A DNA stretch of 64,000 nt from positions 558,001 through 622,000 of the forward strand of contig NZ_FQUP01000001.1 of the NCBI RefSeq assembly GCF_900129325.1, in the 5' to 3' direction. The stretch is from Kaistia soli DSM 19436. GTDB lineage: Bacteria; Pseudomonadota; Alphaproteobacteria; Rhizobiales; Kaistiaceae. The notes beneath the pieces are model-generated. The model worked only from the letters and a program-made list of their open reading frames with translations. It was not told the DNA's origin and searched no databases. Below are positions 37,239-46,535 of the stretch, in pieces; positions within the stretch are counted from its first letter, which is position 1, and every line of letters begins with the position of its first letter. The position numbers were made by a program, and so were the translations under genes.

Positions 37239-38267
37239 CTACGCGACGCCGATCCGCAGCAGATCGTGCATATGCAGGATGCCGAGCGGAAGGCCGTCCT
37301 CGACCACAAAGAAGGCCGTGATCCGGGTCGTGTTGAGCAGGTCGATTGCGGTGCCGACCAACATGTCGGGCGGGATCGTCTTCGGCGCACGCGTCATAAC
37401 CGCCTCGACAGTACGTGTCAGGAGGTCCGGCCCGATATGACGGCGGAGGTCGCCATCGGTGACGATGCCGACCAGGCGGCCTGCCTCATCGACGATGCCG
37501 ATACAGCCGAAGCGCTTCGCCGACATCTCGCCGATGGCATCGCCCATCAGCGTGCCGAGCGGCGCGAGTGGCATCGCTTCGCCGGCATGCATCACCGCGG
37601 TCACGAAATGCAGGCTGGCACCGAGCTTGCCGCCGGGATGGAACAGGCGGAAATCCTGCGCCGTGAAGCCATGCGCCTCGAGCAGCGCAATGGCGAGCGC
37701 GTCGCCGAGCGCAAGCTGCATCACGGCAGACGTCGTCGGCGCGAGACCATGCGGACAGGCCTCCTCGGCGCGCGGAAGCAGAAGGACATGGCTCGCCTGG
37801 CGCGCCAACGAGCTTTCGGGATTGGCAGTGATCGCGACGAGCGGGTTCCGAAAGCGGCCGGCATATTCGACGATCGGTCGTAGCTCGGCCGTCTCGCCCG
37901 ACCAGGACAGCGCCAGGATGACGTCGTCTTCCGCCGCCACCATGCCGAGGTCGCCATGGCTGGCCTCGGCGGCGTGAACGAAGAAGGCGGGCGTACCGGT
38001 TGAGGCGAGCGTTGCCGCGATCTTGACGCCGACATGGCCGCTCTTGCCGACGCCAGTCACGACGACGCGGCCCCTCGCGGCTCGGATCAGATCGACCACC
38101 GCCGCGAAGTCGGCAGCCAGATCGCCTTCCAGCGCGCGCGCAAGCTCCGAAAGGCCGGCCTGCTCGCTCGCGACCGTCCGGAGCGCCGAGGCGACCGCAT
38201 CGACGGCCTGCTTTCCGCCGGATGCCTGATCACTCGCCAGCCTGGAGACCTGCCGCTCGGAACCCAT
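37239..38267 (-). CDS. kdsD: Arabinose-5-phosphate isomerase (KpsF/GutQ family)
   Basis: The enzyme interconverts ribulose-5-phosphate and arabinose-5-phosphate, the first step of Kdo synthesis for lipopolysaccharide. The 342-residue product has an SIS domain (about residues 45-180, VVVTGVGKSGHVG near residue 67 and LSWSGET near 120) and two CBS domains (about 215-340). The ATG at 38267 was preferred over 38294 because GGAG lies 6 bases upstream. It supplies the same pathway that ends with WaaA at the start of the window. Confidence 0.92.
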   Translation of the reverse strand: MGSERQVSRLASDQASGGKQAVDAVASALRTVASEQAGLSELARALEGDLAADFAAVVDLIRAARGRVVVTGVGKSGHVGVKIAATLASTGTPAFFVHAAEASHGDLGMVAAEDDVILALSWSGETAELRPIVEYAGRFRNPLVAITANPESSLARQASHVLLLPRAEEACPHGLAPTTSAVMQLALGDALAIALLEAHGFTAQDFRLFHPGGKLGASLHFVTAVMHAGEAMPLAPLGTLMGDAIGEMSAKRFGCIGIVDEAGRLVGIVTDGDLRRHIGPDLLTRTVEAVMTRAPKTIPPDMLVGTAIDLLNTTRITAFFVVEDGLPLGILHMHDLLRIGVA

Positions 38268-38451
38268 CGCGTTCTCCGCACTCAACCCGTTCATCGAAGC
38301 GATCGTTTAGCACGCGGCGCGGCGAAAATCGCCCGCCGGTCGCAGCGGCCGGCGACAACCTTCTCTTAACCAAGCCCGTTTACATTTCGGAAACCATAAG
38401 GCCGGGCCATGCATGGCCTGAAGCCGTGCGGGCAAGGACACGACAAGGCCG

Positions 38452-39921
38452 ATGCACGTCATCCACCGGACACTTCTGTCGGCGACGCTGATCGTGGCGC
38501 TTGCACCGATGCCGGTGGCGCGCGCGCAGAATGTCGCGAGCGGCAGCGGCCCGGGCATTGCCTTCGATACGAGCGACGACTTCTCGTCACTACGCGGCAC
38601 GGATTCCGGCCAGCCGGTCGAGATCTCGAACCAGCAGGGCATCGACGCTACCGACGACAGCCTGACGACGACGGCCCCCGACCTTGCCGAAGATGGCAAA
38701 GTGACGCGCGTGCAGGGCGTTCAGCCCATCACGGGCAACGAGGAGGAAGGCGCGACCAAGCGGAGCAAGACGGCCGATGCGCGGGATGAAACCGCCTATG
38801 ATCCGACGGGCATCCGCCTCGGCAGCTTCATCCTGCTGCCGGCAGTGGAACTGAGGGGCGGCTATACCTCGAACGCCGCACAGTCGTCGACGGGCCGCCC
38901 ATCCGGGACGATCACCGTCGCACCGGACATCCTCCTGAAGTCCGACTGGACCTCGAACGAATTCCAGTTTCGCCTGAAGGGCGACTACGAATATTTCACC
39001 GACACCAGCGTCAAGCCGGATTCGAACCTCTATGTCGAGGCCAACGGCCGGATCGACCTGCCGAGCGACTGGGCGCTGCGGCTGAAGGCCGACTACATCT
39101 ACGATACCCAGTCGAGCAGCCAGTTCGGCTATCCCGAGGGGGTCCAAAACCCGCCGGGGATCAACACCTATGATGCCGGCGCGACGCTCGACGGCAGCGT
39201 CGGGCGCACCGTCCTGCAGCTGCGCGGGACGGCGACTTATACCGCCTACGATCCGCTGCAGGTCGACAACACGTCCGTGACGCAGGCCTATCTCGACAAC
39301 ACGCTGATCAACACCGCGGCGCGCATCGGCTACCAGTGGACGCCGACCATTGCGCCCTTCGTCGAGGCGGAGCTTTCCAACCGCTTCTTCGAAAATCCGA
39401 CTGATCCATCAGGCTACAGCCGCAACAGCCGGGGCATCACGCTGCGCGGCGGCATCGCCTATTCGGCCGCTCCGATCCTCAAGGGCGAAATCGCACTCGG
39501 CTGGCGGCACGAGACCTATGACGATTCGCAGTTCGCGCCGTTCGACCTGCCGACCATCGACGCCTCGCTGATCTGGTCGCCCTCGCCGCTGACCCAGGTC
39601 GCCTTCGTCGCGGCGACCTATGTCGACCCTGCGACCAATATCGATGCATCCAGCACCATCGTCTACGATCTCGGCCTCTCAGTGGAGCGCTATGTGCGGC
39701 GCAATTTCACGCTCGCGGCCGACATCGGCTGGCAGCACCAGCACTATATCGACGCCGACGTGAACGAGATCACCTACGAAGCCGGCCTCCAGGGGACATG
39801 GAAGTTGAACCGCGAGGCCTGGATCGTCGGCCGCCTCGAGCAGCAGTATTTCGCCAGCGCCGTCGAGGGCGGCAGCTATCCAACCACTACGGCGACGATC
39901 GGGCTTCGCTTGCAGCGCTGA
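38452..39921 (+). CDS. Outer-membrane beta-barrel protein
   Basis: The 489-residue protein has a signal peptide (cleavage near ARAQN, residue 26), a low-complexity periplasmic stretch (about 27-115, rich in Asp/Thr/Glu) and a C-terminal barrel-like domain (about 125-489) of alternating aromatic/hydrophobic strands such as FQFRLKGDYEYF and LRLKADYIYD, ending in a Leu-Arg strand. It resembles the DUF/BBP2 barrel proteins of Rhizobiales. Function is unknown; porin-like or anchoring roles are possible. It is flanked by unrelated genes. Confidence 0.82.
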   Translation: MHVIHRTLLSATLIVALAPMPVARAQNVASGSGPGIAFDTSDDFSSLRGTDSGQPVEISNQQGIDATDDSLTTTAPDLAEDGKVTRVQGVQPITGNEEEGATKRSKTADARDETAYDPTGIRLGSFILLPAVELRGGYTSNAAQSSTGRPSGTITVAPDILLKSDWTSNEFQFRLKGDYEYFTDTSVKPDSNLYVEANGRIDLPSDWALRLKADYIYDTQSSSQFGYPEGVQNPPGINTYDAGATLDGSVGRTVLQLRGTATYTAYDPLQVDNTSVTQAYLDNTLINTAARIGYQWTPTIAPFVEAELSNRFFENPTDPSGYSRNSRGITLRGGIAYSAAPILKGEIALGWRHETYDDSQFAPFDLPTIDASLIWSPSPLTQVAFVAATYVDPATNIDASSTIVYDLGLSVERYVRRNFTLAADIGWQHQHYIDADVNEITYEAGLQGTWKLNREAWIVGRLEQQYFASAVEGGSYPTTTATIGLRLQR

Positions 39922-39984
39922 CTGGCGCATGAATGCTTTGCCGTGTCATCTAGCGGACATGATCTTCGGCGAAGGTAAGCCATC

Positions 39985-40488
39985 ATGGCATTCAACCATC
40001 GTAAGACCGTCACCTTCCGTCTCGCGCAGACCGCCCGCGCCGCGCGCGGCCGTTCGGGCAGCCATCTCGTGCGCATCGGCCTGCACCCTGGCCAGGAGAG
40101 CGTCCTCAAGGCGCTCGCCGAACAGGACGGGCTGTCGATGAGCCAGCTCGCGCAGACACTTTCCGTGCAGCCGCCGACCGTCACCAAGATGGTGAGCCGG
40201 CTCGCGGCGCAAGGCTATGTCGAGCGGCGGGCCTCGACGGGCGATGGCCGCCAGGCCCATGTCTTCCTCACCAGCCAGGGCCACGACACGATCGCCGATG
40301 TCGATCGCGGCTGGAAGCGGCTGGAAAAGGAAGCGTTGGCCGGCATCGACGAGAAGGACGTGAAGCGGCTGCGCAAGCTGCTGCGTCAAATCGAGAAGAA
40401 CCTCTCCATCACCGCGGAAGAGCCTGACGAGCCGGTCGAGGACGAGATCGAAGACGCCGCGATCGAACGGACGGTCGAGACCGTCTGA
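39985..40488 (+). CDS. MarR family transcriptional regulator
   Basis: The 167-residue protein has a winged helix-turn-helix (about residues 30-100) with MSQLAQTLSVQPPTVTKMVSRLAAQGYVERRAS, typical of MarR. MarR proteins respond to phenolic or other small ligands and often regulate efflux pumps. The C-terminal 25 residues are very acidic (EEPDEPVEDEIED), unusual for the family. It precedes an MFS transporter gene by 122 bases in the same direction, a plausible target; this is inferred. Confidence 0.88.
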   Translation: MAFNHRKTVTFRLAQTARAARGRSGSHLVRIGLHPGQESVLKALAEQDGLSMSQLAQTLSVQPPTVTKMVSRLAAQGYVERRASTGDGRQAHVFLTSQGHDTIADVDRGWKRLEKEALAGIDEKDVKRLRKLLRQIEKNLSITAEEPDEPVEDEIEDAAIERTVETV

Positions 40489-40610
40489 TCGTTCCGCCGC
40501 GCCGAATGGCCGCGTGCGGTCTCAGGCGCGCCATCCTATAAGGGGCACCCGATTATCGGACAAACGACGCCGCCATCGGCGATTGCTGTCGTCCCGCGCC
40601 CTGGAATGCC

Positions 40611-41822
40611 GTGTCCCGTCCGCGCAACATCCCGGCTCGCAGCTTCGTCGCGCTCGCCATCATGGTCGCGCTGCTAAACAGCACGGCCGCCTCGCCGCTT
40701 TACGGCGTCTATCGGGCCCACTGGTCGCTCGATACCTTCACCATCAGTGCCATCTTCGCTGTCTATGCCGGCGGTACGCTTCTGTCGCTGCTCTTGCTCG
40801 GCCGCCTGTCCGACCGGTTGCGAGACCGGCGCATCGCCATTGCCGGCGCGCTGCTGATTGTCATCGCCGGTGCCCTGGTCTTCGGCACCGCCACGGATCT
40901 CCACGCCCTGTTCGTCGGCCGCTTTCTTGCCGGCTTTGGAACCGGCGCGGTGACCGGCGCGGCAAATGCGGCGCTGATCGAGCTTGATCCCCGGCTCGAC
41001 GCCCGCCGCTCGGCCGTGCTGGCGACGTCGGTGTTCACGATCGGCTGCGCGGTCGGCCCTGCCATATCGTCGCTTTGCCTGGCGCTCGACCTCGATCCGC
41101 TGCGCCTGCCCTTCCTGGTCATCGCTGCCCTCGCCCTGGTCGCTCTCGCCGGTCTTGCCATCGTTCCGTGGCGCCCGGTTCGTTTCACGGCGCCAACCGG
41201 GCCGATCGACGTCACCAGCCCCGCCGCCAGCACGCCACGCCTGGCAGCCTTCTCGATCGCCGCCGCCGCCGTCTTTATCGCCTGGGCGGTCGGATCGAGT
41301 TTCGCCTCGCTCGGTCCGAGCTTTGTCCACGAGTTGCTGCACATGCCGTCGATGGCGGCCGCCGGACTGATCGTCACTATCTTCCAGCTCGTCGGCGGCC
41401 TCAGCCAGATCGCCGCGGGGCGGCTTTCCTCCGATCGCGCCCTCATTGCTGGCACGGTGATCGTCGCTGCCGCGACACTGGCATGCCTCATCGCGATCGA
41501 GGCGGCGAGCGCAGTCGGCTTCGTCGCGGGTACCGTGCTGATCGGCATCGGTTATGGCGCCGCCTTTGTCGGAGCTGCAGGCGTCGTCAACCGCATCGCG
41601 CCGCCGGACCGTCGCGCGGCGTTCGTCTCGGCCTTCTATGTGATCGCCTACCTCGCCAACTGCCTGCCGGTTCTGCTGCTCGGTTGGCTCGGCGATCTCT
41701 TTGGCCTCGCCGGGGCCTTTCTCGCACTGACTATCTTCGCCGCCCTCGCCACGGTGATCGTGGTTCCGGCCGCGATCGTCGTCCTGAAGCCCGCGCGCCA
41801 GATCCGCCGACCCGTAACCTGA
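40611..41822 (+). CDS. MFS transporter (12 TM)
   Basis: The 403-residue protein has 12 predicted transmembrane segments and the MFS motif A variant LLLGRLSDRLRDRRIAI near residue 63. The start is GTG at 40611, where the family's N-terminus begins. It belongs to the DHA1-like exporter-type group, but the substrate cannot be predicted. It follows a MarR regulator gene, which suggests regulated efflux. Ends with a basic cytoplasmic tail. Confidence 0.85.
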   Translation: MSRPRNIPARSFVALAIMVALLNSTAASPLYGVYRAHWSLDTFTISAIFAVYAGGTLLSLLLLGRLSDRLRDRRIAIAGALLIVIAGALVFGTATDLHALFVGRFLAGFGTGAVTGAANAALIELDPRLDARRSAVLATSVFTIGCAVGPAISSLCLALDLDPLRLPFLVIAALALVALAGLAIVPWRPVRFTAPTGPIDVTSPAASTPRLAAFSIAAAAVFIAWAVGSSFASLGPSFVHELLHMPSMAAAGLIVTIFQLVGGLSQIAAGRLSSDRALIAGTVIVAAATLACLIAIEAASAVGFVAGTVLIGIGYGAAFVGAAGVVNRIAPPDRRAAFVSAFYVIAYLANCLPVLLLGWLGDLFGLAGAFLALTIFAALATVIVVPAAIVVLKPARQIRRPVT

Positions 41823-41924
41823 CCCTGCGGACTGCCTAAGCCTGACGGCGCACGACCCCAACGCGACGCCAAAGCTGTGGCGCCCAATGGTGACTGAAAC
41901 TCGGGCCTATCCGCGCTATCCAAT

Positions 41925-41941
41925 ATAGGGTACACCCCTAT
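41925..41941 (+). promoter_or_regulatory. Probable DmeR operator abutting the dmeR start codon
   Basis: ATAGGGTACACCCCTAT is a 6-5-6 inverted repeat (ATAGGG, CCCTAT) with the G/C-tract flanked by AT that is typical of CsoR/RcnR-class operators. It ends 3 bases before the dmeR ATG at 41945, leaving no room for a Shine-Dalgarno between them. The symmetry is seen; metal-dependent binding is inferred from the adjacent regulator. Confidence 0.7.
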
Positions 41942-41944
41942 CCT

Positions 41945-42220
41945 ATGTCGCATCTTTCATCGAACAAGGATCCGTTGCTCGCCCGCATTCGGCGGATCGC
42001 CGGGCAGATTGCAGCCGTCGAACGCGCCGTTGCCGGCGATGCTGGCTGCGCGGCGGTGCTGCATCAGGTGGCAGGGGTGCGCGGGGCGGTCGATGGGCTG
42101 ATGGACGAGCTCATCGCCGACCATATCCGCGAGCATGTTGCGAAGCCTGGTCTCGACGACGCGGCGCGCACGGCCGGCGCCGACGAACTGATCACTGTGA
42201 TCCGCCGCCACGCCCGTTAG
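41945..42220 (+). CDS. dmeR: Metal-responsive repressor, CsoR/RcnR/FrmR family (DmeR)
   Basis: The 91-residue all-helical repressor has the ligand positions used by RcnR for Ni/Co: His3, Cys35, His60 and His64. The formaldehyde sensor FrmR has Glu at 64, so a Ni/Co-sensing role is favoured. Its position directly before a DmeF-type exporter is the known dmeRF arrangement of rhizobia. It would bind the ATAGGG-N5-CCCTAT site and release it on metal binding. The start codon follows the operator with no Shine-Dalgarno, so a very short leader or leaderless translation is likely. Confidence 0.85.
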   Translation: MSHLSSNKDPLLARIRRIAGQIAAVERAVAGDAGCAAVLHQVAGVRGAVDGLMDELIADHIREHVAKPGLDDAARTAGADELITVIRRHAR

Positions 42221-42245
42221 GCGCGCCGGCCGGGAGAAGAACGTC

Positions 42246-43274
42246 ATGACTTTCGACCGCGAATTCGACGATCTGACGCATGACCACGTCTTCCTGGGCA
42301 GCCGGCATGATGAAAATGCCCGACGCACCCTCTGGGTGGTCGCGATCACGGCAGCCATGATGATTGCCGAGATTATTGCCGGCTACGAGTTCAATTCGAT
42401 GGCGTTGCTCGCCGACGGCTTCCACATGGCGACGCATGCCGGCGCCCTCGGCGTCGCGGCCCTCGCCTATGCCTTTGCCCGCCGGCACGCCCGCGACCCG
42501 CGCTTCACCTTCGGCACCGGCAAGGTGGGCGACCTCGCCGGCTTTGCTTCAGCGCTCGTCCTCGCTCTCGTTGCCCTCGGCATCGGCGTTGAATCGGTGT
42601 TGCGGCTGCTGCAACCGGGTCCCGTCGCGTTTGGCGAGGCAACAGTCATTGCGGTGGTCGGTCTCGGCGTCAATCTCGTCAGCGCGCTGCTGCTTTCCGG
42701 CCACCATGACCATGGGCATTCACATGATCACGGTCACCGCCCTGCCGCCCACGCGCATCACGGTCACGATCATGGCCACGGCCATGCGGAACATGATCAT
42801 CATGGCCGTGGGCATGCTCATCACCCTGCGCAAGCTCATGAGGAGCGCGACAACAATCTGCGCTCGGCTTTCGTGCATGTGATGGCCGATGCGCTGACCT
42901 CGGTGCTTGCGATCGCCGCGCTGCTCGCAGGCCGCTACCTGGGACTGGTCTGGCTCGATCCGGTCATGGGGATCGTTGGCGCCGTGGTGATTGCGATCTG
43001 GTCCTGGTCGCTGATCCGCGAGACGGCGTCGGTGCTGCTCGATCGCAGCGACCCGGCGATGGAGACGACGCTGCGCGACCGCCTGCTGACGCAGCCTCAA
43101 CTCGGACGGCCGGCGTTCCGCCTCACCGACCTGCATGTCTGGCGCGTTGGTCCCGGCGCACATGCCGCGATCGTCAGTGTCGCGGGCGACGTGGAGGCGG
43201 CGGATATCCGTCGCCGCCTCTTGGGGATGCACGGCCTCGCGCATCTCACGGTGGAGACACGCCCGGCCGGATAG
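42246..43274 (+). CDS. dmeF: Cation diffusion facilitator DmeF (Co/Ni efflux)
   Basis: The 342-residue inner-membrane exporter has six transmembrane segments with CDF metal-site residues (ALLADGFHMATHA near residue 53 and FVHVMADALTSVLA near 208) and a long His-rich loop between helices 4 and 5 (about residues 152-200, many HDHGH units). A short cytoplasmic C-terminal domain follows. DmeF exports Co2+ and Ni2+ in related bacteria. GGGAGAAG precedes the ATG, 25 bases after dmeR. It is controlled with dmeR from the upstream operator. Confidence 0.92.
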   Translation: MTFDREFDDLTHDHVFLGSRHDENARRTLWVVAITAAMMIAEIIAGYEFNSMALLADGFHMATHAGALGVAALAYAFARRHARDPRFTFGTGKVGDLAGFASALVLALVALGIGVESVLRLLQPGPVAFGEATVIAVVGLGVNLVSALLLSGHHDHGHSHDHGHRPAAHAHHGHDHGHGHAEHDHHGRGHAHHPAQAHEERDNNLRSAFVHVMADALTSVLAIAALLAGRYLGLVWLDPVMGIVGAVVIAIWSWSLIRETASVLLDRSDPAMETTLRDRLLTQPQLGRPAFRLTDLHVWRVGPGAHAAIVSVAGDVEAADIRRRLLGMHGLAHLTVETRPAG

Positions 43275-43278
43275 CGGA

Positions 43279-44871
43279 TCAGTCGATCAGACCATAGGCC
43301 GGAACGGTGAGGAACGCCTCGAAGGTTGGGGCGGTCGAGAGCTTCGAGAATAGATCGATCGCCTCGGGGAAACGGCCAGCCGCGTAATTATCGGGTCCGA
43401 CCTCGCCCTTCACGACTTCCATCTCATCGGCGAGGCAGCGGCGGAACAGCTCTTCCGTCGCCTTGACGCCTCCCTCCAGCGTCGCCTCGAAATGCAGCTG
43501 CTGCCAGATCTGAGCCCGGCTGATCTCGGCCGTCGCAGCATCTTCCATCAGGTTGTAGATCGGGACCGCGCCGCGCCCGCGCAGCCACGCCTCGATATAC
43601 TGGACACCGACGCGGATGTTGTGGCGGAGGCCCTCCTCCGTCCGCGTGCCCTCGTGGATCTCCAGCATGTCCTTCTGGCCGTAGGAGACTTCCTCGCGCA
43701 GCCGCGTCAGCTGGTTCGGTGTCGGCATCATGCGATCGAACACCTCCATCGCGACCGGGACGAGATCGGGATGGGCGACCCAAGTACCGTCATGGCCGGC
43801 GCCGGCCTCGCGCTCCTTGTCGGCGCGAACCTTGGCGAAGGCGGCCTCATTGGCCGCCGGATTGTTCTTGATCGGGATCTGCGCGGCCATGCCGCCCATG
43901 GCAAAGGCGCCGCGGCGATGGCAGGTCTTGATCAAGAGTTCCGAATACGCCTTGAGGAAGGCCTTGCCCATGACGACCTGGCCGCGATCCGGCATCAGGA
44001 AGGCGGCGTTGTTCCGCAGCGTCTTGATGAAAGAGAAGATGTAGTCCCAGCGGCCGCAATTGAGCCCGACGATGTGATCCTTCAGCTCGTAGAGTATTTC
44101 GTCCATCTCGAACGCAGCGGGAAGCGTCTCGATCAGCACCGTCGCCTTGATGGTACCGTGGGCAAGCCCGATCCATTCCTCGGCCGCGCTGAAGACCTCG
44201 TCCCAGAGGCGCGCCTCCAGATGGCTCTCGAGCTTCGGCAGGTAGAAATAGGGGCCGGAACCCTGCGCGAGCGCCGCCTTGGCATTGTGGAAGACATAGA
44301 GGCCGAAATCGACCAGCGAGCCCGAAGCCGGTTCGCCGTCAAAGGTGATGTGACGTTCGGGCAGGTGCCAGCCGCGCGGCCGGATGATGAGGACGGCCGG
44401 ACGAGGGCCGACCTTGTAGGCCTTGCCTGTCTTCGAGTCGGTGAAGTCGATCTGGCCGGCCCAGCGGTCCTTGAGATTGAGCTGGCCCTCGACCATGTTC
44501 GACCAGACCGGCGAGGACGCGTCCTCGAAATCGGCCATGAAGACCTTCGCGCCGGAATTCAGCGCGTTGACGATCATTTTGCGATCGACAGGGCCGGTGA
44601 TCTCGACGCGGCGATCGGTGAGATCGGCCGGGATCGGCGCGACGCGCCAGTCGCCGTCACGGACATGCGCCGTCTCGGGCAGGAAGTCCGGCAGTCCGCC
44701 GTTGTCAAAGAAGGTCTGCCGCTCGCCGCGGAATTCCAGAAGGGCACGGCGCTTGCCATCGAAACGGCCATGCAGCTCGGCAACGAAGGCCAGCGCCTCC
44801 GGGGTCAGGATCTCGTCGTAGCGCTCGGCGGATGCGCCTGTGACGACAAGGCGATTGGCGTGGACGGACAT
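43279..44871 (-). CDS. aceB: Malate synthase A
   Basis: Malate synthase condenses glyoxylate with acetyl-CoA to make malate. The 530-residue length fits the A isoform (GlcB/isoform G is about 720). Signature KDHIVGLNCGRWDYIFSFIK lies near residue 264 and the RPRGWHLPERH block near residue 164. A GAGGAGAC Shine-Dalgarno precedes the ATG. No isocitrate lyase gene is in the window, but glycolate oxidase genes at 55.6-59.5 kb make glyoxylate, its substrate. The stop is 4 bases from the convergent dmeF stop. Confidence 0.95.
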   Translation of the reverse strand: MSVHANRLVVTGASAERYDEILTPEALAFVAELHGRFDGKRRALLEFRGERQTFFDNGGLPDFLPETAHVRDGDWRVAPIPADLTDRRVEITGPVDRKMIVNALNSGAKVFMADFEDASSPVWSNMVEGQLNLKDRWAGQIDFTDSKTGKAYKVGPRPAVLIIRPRGWHLPERHITFDGEPASGSLVDFGLYVFHNAKAALAQGSGPYFYLPKLESHLEARLWDEVFSAAEEWIGLAHGTIKATVLIETLPAAFEMDEILYELKDHIVGLNCGRWDYIFSFIKTLRNNAAFLMPDRGQVVMGKAFLKAYSELLIKTCHRRGAFAMGGMAAQIPIKNNPAANEAAFAKVRADKEREAGAGHDGTWVAHPDLVPVAMEVFDRMMPTPNQLTRLREEVSYGQKDMLEIHEGTRTEEGLRHNIRVGVQYIEAWLRGRGAVPIYNLMEDAATAEISRAQIWQQLHFEATLEGGVKATEELFRRCLADEMEVVKGEVGPDNYAAGRFPEAIDLFSKLSTAPTFEAFLTVPAYGLID

Positions 44872-44984
44872 GGCAGTCTCCTCAGACGGACGATCTCTGG
44901 CGACACCATCTCATCTCGGCGTCTTCAACGAAACAAGCACAATGATACGAGCACTGTTTCCACAGCAGCAAAGATCGCGCCTGC

Positions 44985-45626
44985 TCAGGTCGCGCGAAAG
45001 CGCGCGATCCTCGTGCTGAAATCCGCAGCTGCCGCGGCGGGATCGTCCGCAGCGATGATGGCCGAGACAATGGCGAGCCCGGCGGCGCCGGCTGCGAGAG
45101 CCGGTACGACATGCTCGGCCTTCACCCCGCCGATCGCGACGACAGGCACGGGCGAGGCGGCGGCAAGCGCCGCAAGCCCGTCAAAGCCGATCGGCGGCGC
45201 GGCGTTGGTCTTCGTCGCAGTCGCATAAATCGGCCCGACGCCAATATAATCGACGACAGAGAGGTCCGGCGCGGTTAGCTCCGATGCATAGGACACGGAG
45301 AGCCCTAGGATCTTGTCGGGCCCGATCATCCTGCGCACCATCGCGGCGGGAATGTCGCTCTGCCCGACATGGACGCCATCGGCGCCCACAGCGAGAGCGA
45401 CGTCCACGCGATCATTGATGATCAGGGGAATGCCACGCGGACGCAGGATTTGGAGCAGCGCCGCCGCGATTTCGACCTGCGCGCGGCCCTTGCCCTTGGG
45501 ATCGCGCAGCTGGACCAGCGTCACGCCACCTTCGATGGCCCGGCCTACCGCCTCCACGACGCCGCGCGGCCCGGCCAGTTGCTCGTCGGTCACGAGATAG
45601 AGCGAAAGATCAAAGGGGATCGTCAT
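44985..45626 (-). CDS. thiE: Thiamine-phosphate synthase
   Basis: ThiE joins hydroxymethylpyrimidine diphosphate and thiazole phosphate into thiamine phosphate. The 213-residue TIM barrel has the LVQLRDPKGKG, IINDRVDVALAVGADGVHVGQSD and DYIGVGPIYATATK motifs that bind both substrates. The ATG at 45626 overlaps the thiM stop in TGATG, so the genes are translationally coupled; a longer frame to 45698 is inside thiM. Both are under the upstream TPP riboswitch. Confidence 0.95.
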   Translation of the reverse strand: MTIPFDLSLYLVTDEQLAGPRGVVEAVGRAIEGGVTLVQLRDPKGKGRAQVEIAAALLQILRPRGIPLIINDRVDVALAVGADGVHVGQSDIPAAMVRRMIGPDKILGLSVSYASELTAPDLSVVDYIGVGPIYATATKTNAAPPIGFDGLAALAAASPVPVVAIGGVKAEHVVPALAAGAAGLAIVSAIIAADDPAAAAADFSTRIARFRAT

Positions 45627-46450
45627 CACGCCGCCTCGACGCGGATGCTGGCATTGGCGGCCAGCGTTGCGCCATCGATGGCATAGAGGGCATCGCACAG
45701 CGCAGCCGGAAGGTGGCCGGGCCCCTTCAGGTCTGTCGCGGCGACCGCGCCGGCCGCGGCATAGACCGCCAGGGCTGAAACGGCAGCTTCGAATGGCGCA
45801 CGCACGGCAGCGAAAGCCGCGACGGTCGCCGACAGGGCGCAGCCAAGGGCTGTCGACAGCGGCATCAGCGCGTCGCCGCCCTCGATAGCGACAACGATCG
45901 TTCCGTCGGTGACGAAATCGGTGGCGCCGGTAATGGCCACGACGGCGCCAGTCTCGCGTGCCAGGGCCTTGGCCGCCTCGACGGCATCCTCGGACCGCGC
46001 AGTCGAATCAGCGCCCTTGCCACCTGCACCGGACGCGCCGGCGAGGCTCATGATCTCGCTGCCATTGCCGCGGATGATCGCCGGCGAGAGCCTGGCGAAT
46101 TCAGCCGCCACGGCGGTCCGGTAGGGCGTCGCGCCGCAGCCGACGGGATCGAGTACCCAGGGCTTGCCGTCTTCGTTCATCTGCAGGATGGCGCGGCGCA
46201 TGCCGTCGACCCAGCTCTCCGATAGCGTGCCGATATTGATCACGAGCGAGGACGAGATCGCGGCGAAGTCTGCCGACTCGTCCGGAGCGTGAACCATGGC
46301 GGGCGAGGCGCCGACTGCGAGCAGCACATTGGCCGAGATCGTCATCGCGACGAAATTGGTGATGTTCTGGACGAGCGGCCGCGTGGCGCGCATGTCGGCA
46401 AGCGCCGCGGCGGCCGCCTCGATCGAGAAATTATCGGTGGTCACAGTCAC
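45626..46450 (-). CDS. thiM: Hydroxyethylthiazole kinase
   Basis: ThiM salvages thiazole by phosphorylating hydroxyethylthiazole. The 274-residue product carries LVQNITNFVAMTISANVLLAVG near residue 26 and the DPVGCGATPYR and NGSEIMSLAG blocks of the family. The start is given as GTG at 46450, 7 bases after AAGGA; the frame is open to 46555 within the riboswitch leader, and a GTG at 46444 is also possible. It is the first gene of thiM-thiE, indicating salvage rather than complete synthesis at this locus. Confidence 0.93.
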   Translation of the reverse strand: MTVTTDNFSIEAAAAALADMRATRPLVQNITNFVAMTISANVLLAVGASPAMVHAPDESADFAAISSSLVINIGTLSESWVDGMRRAILQMNEDGKPWVLDPVGCGATPYRTAVAAEFARLSPAIIRGNGSEIMSLAGASGAGGKGADSTARSEDAVEAAKALARETGAVVAITGATDFVTDGTIVVAIEGGDALMPLSTALGCALSATVAAFAAVRAPFEAAVSALAVYAAAGAVAATDLKGPGHLPAALCDALYAIDGATLAANASIRVEAA

Positions 46451-46535
46451 TTCTTCGTCCTTGGCTTCTGGCGCAGGACGGAACGACGGCTTGGGCGCGT
46501 TACTCTTGCCGGAATGGTGGCCCGGCCGCGCTTGG

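Noticed and set aside
42690..42840. Repetitive CAYGAY stretch that looked like a tandem repeat
   Set aside because: It encodes the His-rich loop of the DmeF exporter, so coding constraint explains it.
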